A stretch of 64,000 bases of DNA, from positions 6,808,794 to 6,872,793 of the forward strand of contig AP018280.1 in the NCBI GenBank assembly GCA_004296455.1. The letters run 5' to 3'. Below the pieces are notes generated by a model, which worked only from the letters and a program-made list of their open reading frames with translations, ran no database searches and was not told the origin of the DNA. The DNA comes from Calothrix sp. NIES-4101. Its GTDB lineage: Bacteria > Cyanobacteriota > Cyanobacteriia > Cyanobacteriales > Nostocaceae. Both the position numbers and the translations under genes were made by a program. Positions 1 through 6,279 of this stretch are shown piece after piece; position 1 is the first letter of the stretch, and each line of letters opens with the position of its first letter.

Positions 1-260
1 CATCTTGGCGAGAAATTTATTTTTTTACAAACAAATAAAAATAGACTGTTGCTAATTTGTGAGAAATGGGACTTTAAAATTGATGATTTCATCTGAAGCG
101 GAGGGATGTTACCAATAGGTAATTACCTGAACTTGAATAAAGTTAGCTAAAGGAATATTTCGTATACCATTGATATGTAAGTCACGAAGAAAATATTAAC
201 AAAATTTAATAAATTAACTCTAAATTCAATTATTGCGATCGCAAAATCACGTATCCTCAA

Positions 261-938
261 ATGATGCAATTTGCCCCACTATATCCCTTAATTTATCAAA
301 TTCTTAAGCCAAGCTTTCCCAATTGTCTTTGGCGAGGTAATCCCCATTCTCCAAACATTGCACTGACTTTTGATGATGGCCCCCATCAAGAATATACACC
401 GCAATTACTCGCAGTTTTAGACTATTACAACATTCCGGCTAGCTTTTTTTGGTTGGGCATATGCGTCAACCGCTTCCCCGAAGTGGCAAAAATGGTATCC
501 AGTCGCAATCATTGGATTGGTTTACATGGTTACGAACATCATAACTTTCCCTTGCTGTCTCAGGCAGAATTGCGTCATAGTTTGCAAAAAACTCAAATCG
601 CCATTGCTCAAGCCTGCAATGTCTCCCCCGAAAACATCCATGATGTTCGTCCACCAAACGGTTTTTTTACTCCCAATACATTAAAACTCTTGCATCAGTG
701 GAATTATCGTCCAGTTATGTGGAGCGTAGTGCCAGAAGATTGGGTAAAACCTGGTATAAATACTGTGGTCAAACGAGTGTTAACTCAAGTGCAACACGGT
801 TCAATCATCGTATTACACGACGGATATTTCGGTGGACAAGATGTAGCCACCACAGTCGCAAATTTAATCCCTCAATTACTCAAACAAGGCTATCAATTTG
901 TCACAATTGACAGTCTTTGGCAAGAAATTAGAGCATAG
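261..938 (+). CDS. Polysaccharide deacetylase (NodB homology domain)
   Basis: Predicted carbohydrate esterase family 4 enzyme that removes acetyl groups from N-acetylglucosamine-containing polymers such as peptidoglycan or exopolysaccharide. The whole 225-residue protein is one NodB domain. Motif TFDDGP lies at residues 36-41 (catalytic base and metal Asp), HGYEHH supplies metal-binding His89 and His93, RPPNG lies at 130-134, and a late LHD motif at about 186-188 supplies the last catalytic His. There is no clear signal peptide, only a moderately hydrophobic N-terminus, so location is uncertain. Two consecutive ATG codons begin the frame and either could be used. It converges on the XRE regulator downstream. 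The family call is firm; the substrate cannot be read from the sequence. Confidence 0.9.
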   Translation: MMQFAPLYPLIYQILKPSFPNCLWRGNPHSPNIALTFDDGPHQEYTPQLLAVLDYYNIPASFFWLGICVNRFPEVAKMVSSRNHWIGLHGYEHHNFPLLSQAELRHSLQKTQIAIAQACNVSPENIHDVRPPNGFFTPNTLKLLHQWNYRPVMWSVVPEDWVKPGINTVVKRVLTQVQHGSIIVLHDGYFGGQDVATTVANLIPQLLKQGYQFVTIDSLWQEIRA

Positions 939-999
939 GCTAAATAGAGACACAAGGACAAAAAAGATATTTCTCCATATCTGGGTTAACTCCTTTGAT

Positions 1000-1347
1000 T
1001 TAAGCCTTGGATTTACTTTTCTCGCTGGGCTGAGGTTTTGGCTCCAAATCGGATACAACTTGTGTTGGTTCTTCGGTTCCCAGTAGATTCCTAATATCAT
1101 TTAACGAACTCGGTTTTGCAGCTTGCTCTTCCGATATTTCATTAATGTACTCAATTAAATCTTCTACTTGGCAATTCAAAGCTTTACAAAACTTTGTAAT
1201 CCTCTCAATGTGGTCGATTCCAGTTCTACCGCTTTCCCAGTTTTGGATCGTGCTTTCTGTCACGCCGACAAGACGTGATAGCTCTAGCTGGGTCAATCCT
1301 GCTCTTTCACGCAAAGACGCTATCCGTGGTTTAGCTTTCCGTTTCAC
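1000..1347 (-). CDS. XRE-family helix-turn-helix transcriptional regulator
   Basis: Small DNA-binding regulator of 115 residues. An HTH_3/Cro-C1 domain covers about residues 8-65, with the recognition segment LTQLELSRLVGVTESTIQNW followed by ESGRTG and a helical end ending in DLIEY. The remaining 50 residues are polar, Ser/Lys/Pro-rich and probably disordered. It starts at a GTG codon with only a weak ribosome site, so a different start is possible. It is transcribed convergently with the deacetylase and divergently from the secreted-protein array that begins 630 bases away. That position makes control of the array conceivable, but nothing in the sequence proves it. Confidence 0.85.
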   Translation of the reverse strand: MKRKAKPRIASLRERAGLTQLELSRLVGVTESTIQNWESGRTGIDHIERITKFCKALNCQVEDLIEYINEISEEQAAKPSSLNDIRNLLGTEEPTQVVSDLEPKPQPSEKSKSKA

Positions 1348-1379
1348 AGTTACAACACGCTTAGTTCAACTATAGTCGT

Positions 1380-1978
1380 CAATCGTAGCACCAAAAAAAA
1401 ATAACGCCCAATTTTTTTACCCAAGACTTGACACACCCAAAATCTTTGGTTAAAACTATTAGGTATAGGGCATCTCCAAGGAATGTTTCCAGGAACAGTT
1501 CCGAAAATATACTCGATCAGGGCTTATACTCAGAGGTCAGAGAAAGCGCAACCTATAGATTAGCAATGAGCGAACTATAGAAAAAATATCAAAATTCCCA
1601 AACATCTCTAACCTATCCGGAATGATTCAAGTGAAATATGTAGCTTAGATTATTCCAAACGAGAGAAAAAGAAAACACTAAACCAAATAATTACTGGAAA
1701 TAGTTAAACAATAAACACTAACCAGAGTCAAGCTTCTGATTACGTTTTCCCTTACTATCCCTAAGTGTAAGCAAGGAAAGATTAGATTTTCAGTGTTGCG
1801 ACAAGAAAATAGCCAAACCCTTTCTTGCTCAAACATCCTGTTAGATACATACATTGAGCCTATAGGCTTTTTGCTGTCTTTAACACCTAATTATTTCGGG
1901 TAATACATTTACATTAAAAATTTTAGGTGTTCTTTTTATCTCAGAATCAACAACACACGACTAAGAAGGTCTAAATAT
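1380..1978 (+). other. Long structured region upstream of the secreted-protein array
   Basis: No gene is visible. The region holds three features on the plus strand: the conserved AGCCAAACCC hairpin (1802-1827), a perfect palindrome AGCCTATAGGCT followed by five T (1857-1872), and a 9-bp stem AACACCTAA/TTAGGTGTT (1882-1890 with 1923-1931) followed by CTTTTT. The last two resemble intrinsic terminators placed 40-120 bases before the first paralog. This would fit transcription attenuation or an upstream small RNA. A leader shared with the other paralogs follows at 1951-1972. Confidence 0.5.
1802..1827 (+). promoter_or_regulatory. AGCCAAACCC-loop hairpin, copy A
   Basis: Stem CAAGAAA (1802-1808) pairs with TTTCTTG (1821-1827) around AT plus AGCCAAACCC. 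It has the same loop core as four other hairpins in the array but a different stem sequence. It lies 152 bases upstream of the first paralog. Confidence 0.6.
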
Positions 1979-2323
1979 ATGTTGAAGAAGTCTTTTGCTC
2001 TTGGTTTATTAGCTGCTTTCGCTCTTGCGCCTGCTGCATTAGCTGACCAAGTTCAAGGTAACGTCACCAACACAATTATTACCACAGGAAACGTTGGCAC
2101 AGGGAATGTCACTGGTATCACTAATAGCACCAGCGTCAATCAAAGCCAAATTCAATATGGTCGTCGTTGGTGCGGTACTTCCGGAAACCAAGTTCAGGGT
2201 AATGTAGCCAATACAGCGATCGCAACTGCAAACATCGGTTTGAGTAACGTTACAGGAATCGTCAACTCCACTGGTACTAGCCAACATCAAGTAGCTGGTT
2301 CTAGTTGCTACTACGGCTACTAA
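1979..2323 (+). CDS. Secreted Asn/Gly-rich repeat protein, array paralog 1
   Basis: First of six tandem paralogs of unknown function (114 residues). A Sec signal peptide covers about residues 1-22 (LKKSFALGLLAAF core, cleavage after ALA). The mature part has two copies of a roughly 35-residue unit with pattern QVQGNVxNTxIxxxNxGxxNVTGIxNST, separated by a GRRWCGTSGNQ linker. A second Cys sits near the C-terminus (SSCYYGY). The regular Asn/Gln/Gly spacing suggests stacked beta turns, as in beta-solenoids or curli-type amyloids, and the two Cys suggest a disulfide; both are inference. The ATG follows the shared leader with AAGG about nine bases upstream. It is the most divergent of the six and lacks the extra Gly after the signal peptide. 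Confidence 0.85.
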   Translation: MLKKSFALGLLAAFALAPAALADQVQGNVTNTIITTGNVGTGNVTGITNSTSVNQSQIQYGRRWCGTSGNQVQGNVANTAIATANIGLSNVTGIVNSTGTSQHQVAGSSCYYGY

Positions 2324-2332
2324 ATGACATTA

Positions 2333-2366
2333 ACTAGGTGATATCAAGTCCTAGTCTCAATTTTTT
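2333..2366 (+). terminator. Weak terminator-like hairpin between paralogs 1 and 2
   Basis: ACTAGG (2333-2338) pairs with CCTAGT (2350-2355), and six T follow after a five-base gap. This is the shortest gap of the array and it lacks the AGCCAAACC element. The stem is short, so partial readthrough into paralog 2 is plausible. Confidence 0.35.
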
Positions 2367-2405
2367 ACTTTCATCAACCACACACAACTAAGAAGGTCTA
2401 CGAAT

Positions 2406-2741
2406 ATGTTTAACAAATCTTTGGCTCTTGGCGTATTGGCTGCTTTCGCAATGGCTCCTGCTGCATTCGCTGGTGATCAAGTTCAAGGTAATGTAACTAA
2501 TACCAGTATTGGCGCTAGCAATTTTGGTTCTGGAAACGTGACTGGGATTACCAACAACACTGGAACTAGCCAAAACCAAGCTAAATTTGGTGGTCGCTGG
2601 TGTCGCAATTCTGGCAACCAAATCCAAGGTAATGCTACTAATACTGCAATTTCTGCGGGTAATGTTGGCTACGGTAACGTGACTGGAATTTCTAACTCCA
2701 CTGGTACTAGCCAAAACCAGTTTGCTAGAGGTTGCCGTTAA
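2406..2741 (+). CDS. Secreted Asn/Gly-rich repeat protein, array paralog 2
   Basis: Paralog of the neighbouring secreted proteins (111 residues) with no known function. A signal peptide of about 22 residues ends AAFA before GDQVQGN. Two repeat units follow, the first around TNTSIGASNFGSGNVTGI and the second around NTAISAGNVGYGNVTGI, joined by a FGGRWCRNSG linker. The second Cys is in the C-terminal ARGCR. Compared with paralogs 4 and 5 the C-terminus is Arg-rich and short. The leader with ACACAACTAAGAAGGTCTAC lies directly upstream of the ATG. It is probably exported through Sec to the periplasm or cell surface; assembly into fibres is only inferred from the repeat pattern. Confidence 0.85.
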   Translation: MFNKSLALGVLAAFAMAPAAFAGDQVQGNVTNTSIGASNFGSGNVTGITNNTGTSQNQAKFGGRWCRNSGNQIQGNATNTAISAGNVGYGNVTGISNSTGTSQNQFARGCR

Positions 2742-2752
2742 GTATTGATAGT

Positions 2753-2801
2753 GATGGCGCTAATGCCTTGAATATAGCCAAACCCTCAGGCATTAGCCAT
2801 C
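2753..2801 (+). promoter_or_regulatory. AGCCAAACCC-loop hairpin, copy B
   Basis: GATGG (2753-2757) pairs with CCATC (2797-2801), and CTAATGCC (2760-2767) pairs with GGCATTAG (2789-2796), with a two-base bulge. A further T-A and GA/TC pairing closes a loop containing AGCCAAACCC (2776-2785). The stem differs from copies C-E at many positions but stays paired. It ends 82 bases before paralog 3. Confidence 0.7.
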
Positions 2802-2882
2802 TATTCACCAAACTTGATTTCACGTTTTGAATTTTCTTGACTTTATCCAACACACACAATTAAGAAGGTCTACCTCAAGTAT

Positions 2883-3218
2883 ATGTTGAAAAAATCTTTT
2901 GCCCTGGGTTTATTAGCTGCTTTTGCAATGGCTCCTGCCGCATTTGCTGGTGATCAAGTTCAAGGTAATGTTTCAAATACAAATATTACATCCGGTAATT
3001 TTGGCGTTGGTAACGTTAGTGGTATCTCTAACAGTACCTACACTGATCAATATCAAGGAAAATATGTCAATCCTTTCTGCGTAACTGGTAACCAAATTCA
3101 AGGTAATGGTACCAACACTGGCATATCTGCTAGTAATGTTGGCTACGGTAACGTAACTGGAATTTCTAACGGTACAAACACCAGCCAGAACCAATACGCT
3201 AGAGGCTGTTCTTACTAA
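2883..3218 (+). CDS. Secreted Asn/Gly-rich repeat protein, array paralog 3
   Basis: Third tandem paralog (111 residues, function unknown). The signal peptide ends AAFA before GDQVQGN. The first unit contains NITSGNFGVGNVSGISN, then a divergent linker (KYVNPFCVTGNQ instead of RWCxTSG) keeps one Cys, and the second unit contains GISASNVGYGNVTGISN. The protein ends ARGCSY with the second Cys. Tyr-rich Q-Y-Q pairs replace the S-Q-S pairs of paralogs 4 and 5, a trait shared with paralog 6. It starts at ATG after a slightly longer leader spacer (AAGGTCTACCTCAAGTAT) than its relatives, which places the ribosome site further away and may lower translation. It is preceded by hairpin copy B. Confidence 0.85.
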   Translation: MLKKSFALGLLAAFAMAPAAFAGDQVQGNVSNTNITSGNFGVGNVSGISNSTYTDQYQGKYVNPFCVTGNQIQGNGTNTGISASNVGYGNVTGISNGTNTSQNQYARGCSY

Positions 3219-3294
3219 TCTTCTTTACCCAAGTCTGCGTTTGTAAATCTGCAATGCTAAATTTGCAAACATGCATATATAAATTTGCTGAGAT

Positions 3295-3339
3295 GTTGCT
3301 AATACCTCGAAAATAGCCAAACCCTCAAGCTTTAGCAAC
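3295..3339 (+). promoter_or_regulatory. AGCCAAACCC-loop hairpin, copy C
   Basis: GTTGCTAA (3295-3302) pairs perfectly with TTAGCAAC (3332-3339). An inner CT-C-GA/TC-A-AG stem frames the loop with AGCCAAACCC (3315-3324). It ends 52 bases before the start of paralog 4. Confidence 0.7.
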
Positions 3340-3390
3340 TTTACCTTTCAAACATCATCCCACAACACACAACTAATAAGGACTACGAAC

Positions 3391-3738
3391 ATGTTAAACA
3401 AATCTTTGGCTCTTGGCGTATTAGCTGCTTTTGCAATGGCTCCTGCTGCATTTGCTGGCGATCAAGTTCAAGGTAACGTTACCAACACACAAATTAATGC
3501 TGGAAACGTTGGTTCTGGAAACGTAACTGGAATTACCAACAGCACCGGTACTAGCCAAAGCCAATCCAAATTTGGTGGTCGCTGGTGTGGTACTTCTGGC
3601 GCTCAAGTTCAAGGTAACGCTACCAACACTGGAATCGCTGCTGGAAACGTTGGCTACGGTAACGTGACTGGAATTTCTAACTCCACTGGTACTAGCCAAT
3701 CTCAAGTAGCTGGCTCCAATTGCTACTTCCGCTACTAA
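3391..3738 (+). CDS. Secreted Asn/Gly-rich repeat protein, array paralog 4
   Basis: Fourth tandem paralog (115 residues, function unknown), very close to paralog 5 in both DNA and protein. The signal peptide ends AAFA before GDQVQGN. Repeat unit 1 contains QINAGNVGSGNVTGITN and unit 2 contains GIAAGNVGYGNVTGISN. The linker FGGRWCGTSGAQ and the tail GSNCYFRY each carry one Cys. The first about 90 coding bases and the leader are nearly identical to paralogs 5 and 6, while the mature part varies. That suggests recent duplication or gene conversion of the 5' end. Export by Sec is well supported; a structural or adhesive surface role is inference. Confidence 0.87.
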   Translation: MLNKSLALGVLAAFAMAPAAFAGDQVQGNVTNTQINAGNVGSGNVTGITNSTGTSQSQSKFGGRWCGTSGAQVQGNATNTGIAAGNVGYGNVTGISNSTGTSQSQVAGSNCYFRY

Positions 3739-3746
3739 ATCTAGCA

Positions 3747-3804
3747 TTGCTAATATCTGCAATTAAATTGCCACATCAGCCAAACCATGTAGTGATATTA
3801 GCAA
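3747..3804 (+). promoter_or_regulatory. AGCCAAACC-loop hairpin, copy D
   Basis: TTGCTAATATC (3747-3757) pairs perfectly with GATATTAGCAA (3794-3804). An inner ACAT/ATGT stem holds the loop CAGCCAAACC (core 3778-3786). It ends 69 bases before paralog 5. Confidence 0.7.
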
Positions 3805-3872
3805 CTTCCCCTCTCATTTCGACTTTTTCTTTGATTTAATTTCACAACACACAACTAATCAGGACTACGAAC

Positions 3873-4220
3873 ATGTTAAACAAATCTTTGGCTCTCGGTG
3901 TATTAGCTGCTTTTGCAATGGCTCCTGCTGCGTTTGCTGGCGATCAAGTTCAAGGTAATGTCACCAATACAAGTATTGGTGCTGGAAACGTTGGTTCAGG
4001 AAACGTGACTGGAATTACCAACAGTACTGGTACTAGCCAAAGCCAATCCAAATTTGGTAGTCGCTGGTGTCCTACTTCTGGTAACCAAATTCAAGGCAAT
4101 GCTACCAATACTGGTATTTCTGCTGGAAATGTTGGCGTTGGAAACGTGACTGGAATTACCAACAGTACTGGTACTAGCCAATCTCAAGTAGCTGGTTCTG
4201 GTTGCTACTTCCGTTACTAA
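3873..4220 (+). CDS. Secreted Asn/Gly-rich repeat protein, array paralog 5
   Basis: Fifth tandem paralog (115 residues, function unknown). It has the same architecture as paralog 4: signal peptide, unit 1 with SIGAGNVGSGNVTGITN, linker FGSRWCPTSGNQ, unit 2 with GISAGNVGVGNVTGITN, and tail GSGCYFRY. Its two internal units are the most alike of the family; both contain the same GNVTGITNSTGTSQSQ string, evidence of unit duplication within the gene. Start is ATG after ACACAACTAATCAGGACTAC. It is followed by a strong hairpin rather than by the AGCCAAACC element. Confidence 0.87.
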   Translation: MLNKSLALGVLAAFAMAPAAFAGDQVQGNVTNTSIGAGNVGSGNVTGITNSTGTSQSQSKFGSRWCPTSGNQIQGNATNTGISAGNVGVGNVTGITNSTGTSQSQVAGSGCYFRY

Positions 4221-4255
4221 GTCATAACGAATCTCAATCTTCCGTAATCAAATGA

Positions 4256-4290
4256 CTCTCCTTCCCTTACCCAAGGGTAGGGTTGGAGAG
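4256..4290 (+). terminator. Strong GC-rich hairpin between paralogs 5 and 6
   Basis: CTCTCC, CCCT and ACCC (4256-4272) pair with GGGT, AGGG and GGAGAG (4275-4290) around a two-base AA loop. It is the most stable hairpin of the array. No clear T-run follows (GATTCAAG), so it may act as an RNA-processing or 3'-end-stabilising structure rather than as a simple terminator. Confidence 0.5.
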
Positions 4291-4353
4291 GATTCAAGTC
4301 TAAATTTTTCTCTGATTTAATTTCACAACACATAACTAATAAGGACTACGAAC

Positions 4354-4707
4354 ATGTTGAAGAAATCTTTTGCTCTCGGTGTATTAGCTACTTTTGCAAT
4401 GGCTCCTGCTGCATTTGCTGGTGATCAAGTTCAAGGTAACGTTACCAATACGAGTATTGGTGTTAGCAACGTTGGCGTTGGGAATGTCACAGGTATTAAC
4501 AACAGCACTAACACTAACCAATACCAAGGCAAATATGGTAGTCCTTTCTACGGTTCTGGAGTTGGTAGCCAAATTCAAGGTAATGGAACTAACACAGGTA
4601 TCGGGGCTGGAAATACTGGTTATGGTAACGTGACAGGAATAGATAACACTACCAACACCAATCAAAGTCAAACTTCTGGTAATTATGTCCGTTTCCGGAG
4701 ACGATAA
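4354..4707 (+). CDS. Secreted Asn/Gly-rich repeat protein, array paralog 6 (no cysteines)
   Basis: Sixth tandem paralog (117 residues, function unknown). The signal peptide ends AAFA before GDQVQGN. Unit 1 contains SIGVSNVGVGNVTGINN and unit 2 contains GIGAGNTGYGNVTGIDN. It is the only close paralog without cysteine: the linker reads YGSPFYGSGVGS where the others have WC or FC, and the tail reads SGNYVRFRRR where the others have GCYFRY or similar. Both Cys are lost together, which supports their being disulfide partners in the other copies. The basic RFRRR end is also unique. Leader and first codons match paralogs 4 and 5. Confidence 0.85.
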   Translation: MLKKSFALGVLATFAMAPAAFAGDQVQGNVTNTSIGVSNVGVGNVTGINNSTNTNQYQGKYGSPFYGSGVGSQIQGNGTNTGIGAGNTGYGNVTGIDNTTNTNQSQTSGNYVRFRRR

Positions 4708-4833
4708 ACAGATTAGTTAGTTCAATCTGTAAATTTGCGACTCTATGCCAGGTTGGATAAGTTAAATACTCTCAACAACCTGAATTAAAACTTCAAAAAA
4801 ACAAAAAAATCTGGTTAGCGAGGCTATTGATTA

Positions 4834-4879
4834 TTGCTCAATGTTTTGGAATTAGCCAAACCCTCAAAAACATTAGCAA
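4834..4879 (+). promoter_or_regulatory. AGCCAAACCC-loop hairpin, copy E
   Basis: TTGCT (4834-4838) pairs with AGCAA (4875-4879), and AATGTTTT (4840-4847) pairs with AAAACATT (4867-4874). An inner GA/TC closes a loop ATT plus AGCCAAACCC (4854-4863). It ends 47 bases before the start of the next secreted gene. Confidence 0.7.
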
Positions 4880-4925
4880 CAGTAGCTCCGTAACCAGCAA
4901 CACACAACTAATTAGGTCTAGAAAG

Positions 4926-5258
4926 ATGAAGAATAAAATCTACACCTTCGGTTTTTTAGCTGCTGCTCTGATTATATCTCCTGGTGCAGCGCTTGCCCAA
5001 CAAAGCCAAGGAACAACCCAGAACATGGATCAAAATGTAGTTATCGGTGGTTCTGGTAACTCTGTCAGCACAAGTGGAACTCAAATTACAAACCAAAGTC
5101 AACAGAAAACTGGCTGGTGTAATTCTGGCGCTCAAATCCAAGGTTCTGGTCAAAACTTAGCTCAAAATGCGGTTGTTTTTGGTCATGGTAATCGCGTTAA
5201 TATCGATGCTATCCAAAAAACTGTACAACAGCAAAGAGCAGCAGGTCGTTGTTACTAA
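4926..5258 (+). CDS. Secreted Gln/Gly/Asn-rich repeat protein, distant array relative
   Basis: Predicted secreted protein of 110 residues, function unknown. Signal peptide of about 24 residues (core FGFLAAALIISPGAALA, cleavage before QQSQG). The mature part again has two units, around QGTTQNMDQNVVIGGSGNSV and QGSGQNLAQNAVVFGHGNRV, a linker TGWCNSGAQ and a C-terminal AAGRCY, so the two-unit, two-Cys layout of the upstream paralogs is kept although the repeat sequence has changed to a Q-x-G-x-x-Q-N pattern closer to curlin repeats. The ATG at 4926 is chosen because it follows the shared leader ACACAACTAATTAGGTC; upstream in-frame codons run through hairpin copy E and are not expected to be translated. 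Confidence 0.8.
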   Translation: MKNKIYTFGFLAAALIISPGAALAQQSQGTTQNMDQNVVIGGSGNSVSTSGTQITNQSQQKTGWCNSGAQIQGSGQNLAQNAVVFGHGNRVNIDAIQKTVQQQRAAGRCY

Positions 5259-5422
5259 GTTTATTTAGTTATTGGGTATTGGGTGGTGGTTATTCGTTAT
5301 TAGTTGTTGGTTATGAACAAATAACAAATGACAAAGGAAAAATAGCTTTTAACCATTAAAAATTCACCATTACCCACTAATCGTAAATAAATCACTTTTT
5401 TATTTTATTGAGGATGAACGCC

Positions 5423-5737
5423 ATGCCTGCTAAAAAAATCATATTTGCGATCGCACTCTGCTCTATTCCCTTAATCTTCACTTCTGGAATAGCTAATGCT
5501 CAAGATTTAAATATTAATACTGGTAACGTGCAAATGTCACTGGGTCAAAATGGTGTATTCATCAGAACGGCTCCAGTATTCCCTGTTTATCCAAACAGTA
5601 ATTTCAACAGCAACCGTCGTGTACAGACTTATCGTCCGAACAAAGTTTTGAAATGTCGGAATGTTCGCCAACATAGACGTTATTCCAGAGTTGGTGGTCA
5701 AGCGATCGCCTCTTCTTCGACAACTGTATGTAATTAA
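5423..5737 (+). CDS. Small secreted protein with signal peptide, function unknown
   Basis: Predicted exported protein of 104 residues. Signal peptide of about 24 residues (KKIIFAIALCSIPLIF core, cleavage after ANA). The mature part begins QDLNINTGNVQMSLGQNG, echoing the Asn/Gln/Gly pattern of the neighbours, then becomes Arg- and Ser-rich with Cys in LKCRNVRQ and in the C-terminal TVCN, again a two-Cys layout. The ATG at 5423 is chosen because TTGAGG lies 8-10 bases upstream; TTG 5408 and ATG 5414 are in frame but would lack spacing to that site. It does not carry the shared leader. No family recognised. Confidence 0.65.
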   Translation: MPAKKIIFAIALCSIPLIFTSGIANAQDLNINTGNVQMSLGQNGVFIRTAPVFPVYPNSNFNSNRRVQTYRPNKVLKCRNVRQHRRYSRVGGQAIASSSTTVCN

Positions 5738-5821
5738 TTTATACAAACTGCTGCTTTTACACTGACCGTACAAACTCACTTCACTGATTTCACCTCACAC
5801 ACTTAAAGGAAAGGAAATAAA

Positions 5822-6190
5822 ATGAAACTCAAATTACTGGTACTAGGTGCTTTCTCGATTAGCGCAATCTCCACTTTTCTCCCTGGATTAACACCTTCTG
5901 CAAATGCTGTTTGTGTACTTACAGATGTTGGTGTACAAATCGCGATTCGTGGCAAAAATAGCGTCGCTAACCAGAATAACAACGTCAGTCAGGAAGCTAG
6001 TTCAGATTGCTACGGAAACACCGCTACAACCACAGGTACGCAAGTTTATACGGGTGCGGGTTCCGTTAACCAAAATCGCAATGTTGGTCAATATGTTTCC
6101 GGTGGCAGTAATCCGACTGGAGTTCCCATGCCAGCGATTAAAATACATGTCAATCCTCAAATTGATGTCCCTGCTTATCCTAGTTTTTAG
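5822..6190 (+). CDS. Secreted repeat protein, second paralog pair member 1
   Basis: Predicted exported protein of 122 residues, function unknown, paralogous to the next gene. The signal peptide ends PSANA before VCVLTDVG. Two repeat units follow: GVQIAIRGKNSVANQNNNVSQ and GTQVYTGAGSVNQNRNVGQ, each with a Q-x-x-x-G-x-x-S-V-x-N-Q-N-x-N-V-x-Q spacing that resembles curlin repeats. Cys residues flank unit 1 (VCV and SDCYGN). The tail is Pro-rich (NPTGVPMPAIKIHV). ATG is preceded by AAAGGAAAGGAAATAAA, a good ribosome site. The repeated Gln/Asn ladder suggests a beta-strand stack; amyloid behaviour is inferred only. Confidence 0.78.
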   Translation: MKLKLLVLGAFSISAISTFLPGLTPSANAVCVLTDVGVQIAIRGKNSVANQNNNVSQEASSDCYGNTATTTGTQVYTGAGSVNQNRNVGQYVSGGSNPTGVPMPAIKIHVNPQIDVPAYPSF

Positions 6191-6279
6191 TTAATTTTTA
6201 ATTTTGAATTGTTAATAATTATTGCTTAATAGTTTGTAATTATTAACGACTAACCAATACCAAAATTATTAGGAGCAAA

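Noticed and set aside
466-657. Reverse-strand open frame inside the deacetylase gene
   Set aside because: It is a shadow of the NodB-domain gene with no start signal or family signature.
1979-4707. CRISPR-like regularity of the array
   Set aside because: The periodicity is about 480 bases and comes from coding paralogs, not from short repeats with unique spacers.
4827-4925. N-terminal extension of the seventh secreted protein
   Set aside because: It would translate through hairpin copy E and the shared leader, and would bury the signal peptide behind 33 residues.
1979-5258. Array proteins as substrates of the C39 exporter at 11759
   Set aside because: All have standard Sec signal peptides with Ala-x-Ala cleavage sites and no double-Gly leader, and the exporter is 6 kb away on the other strand.
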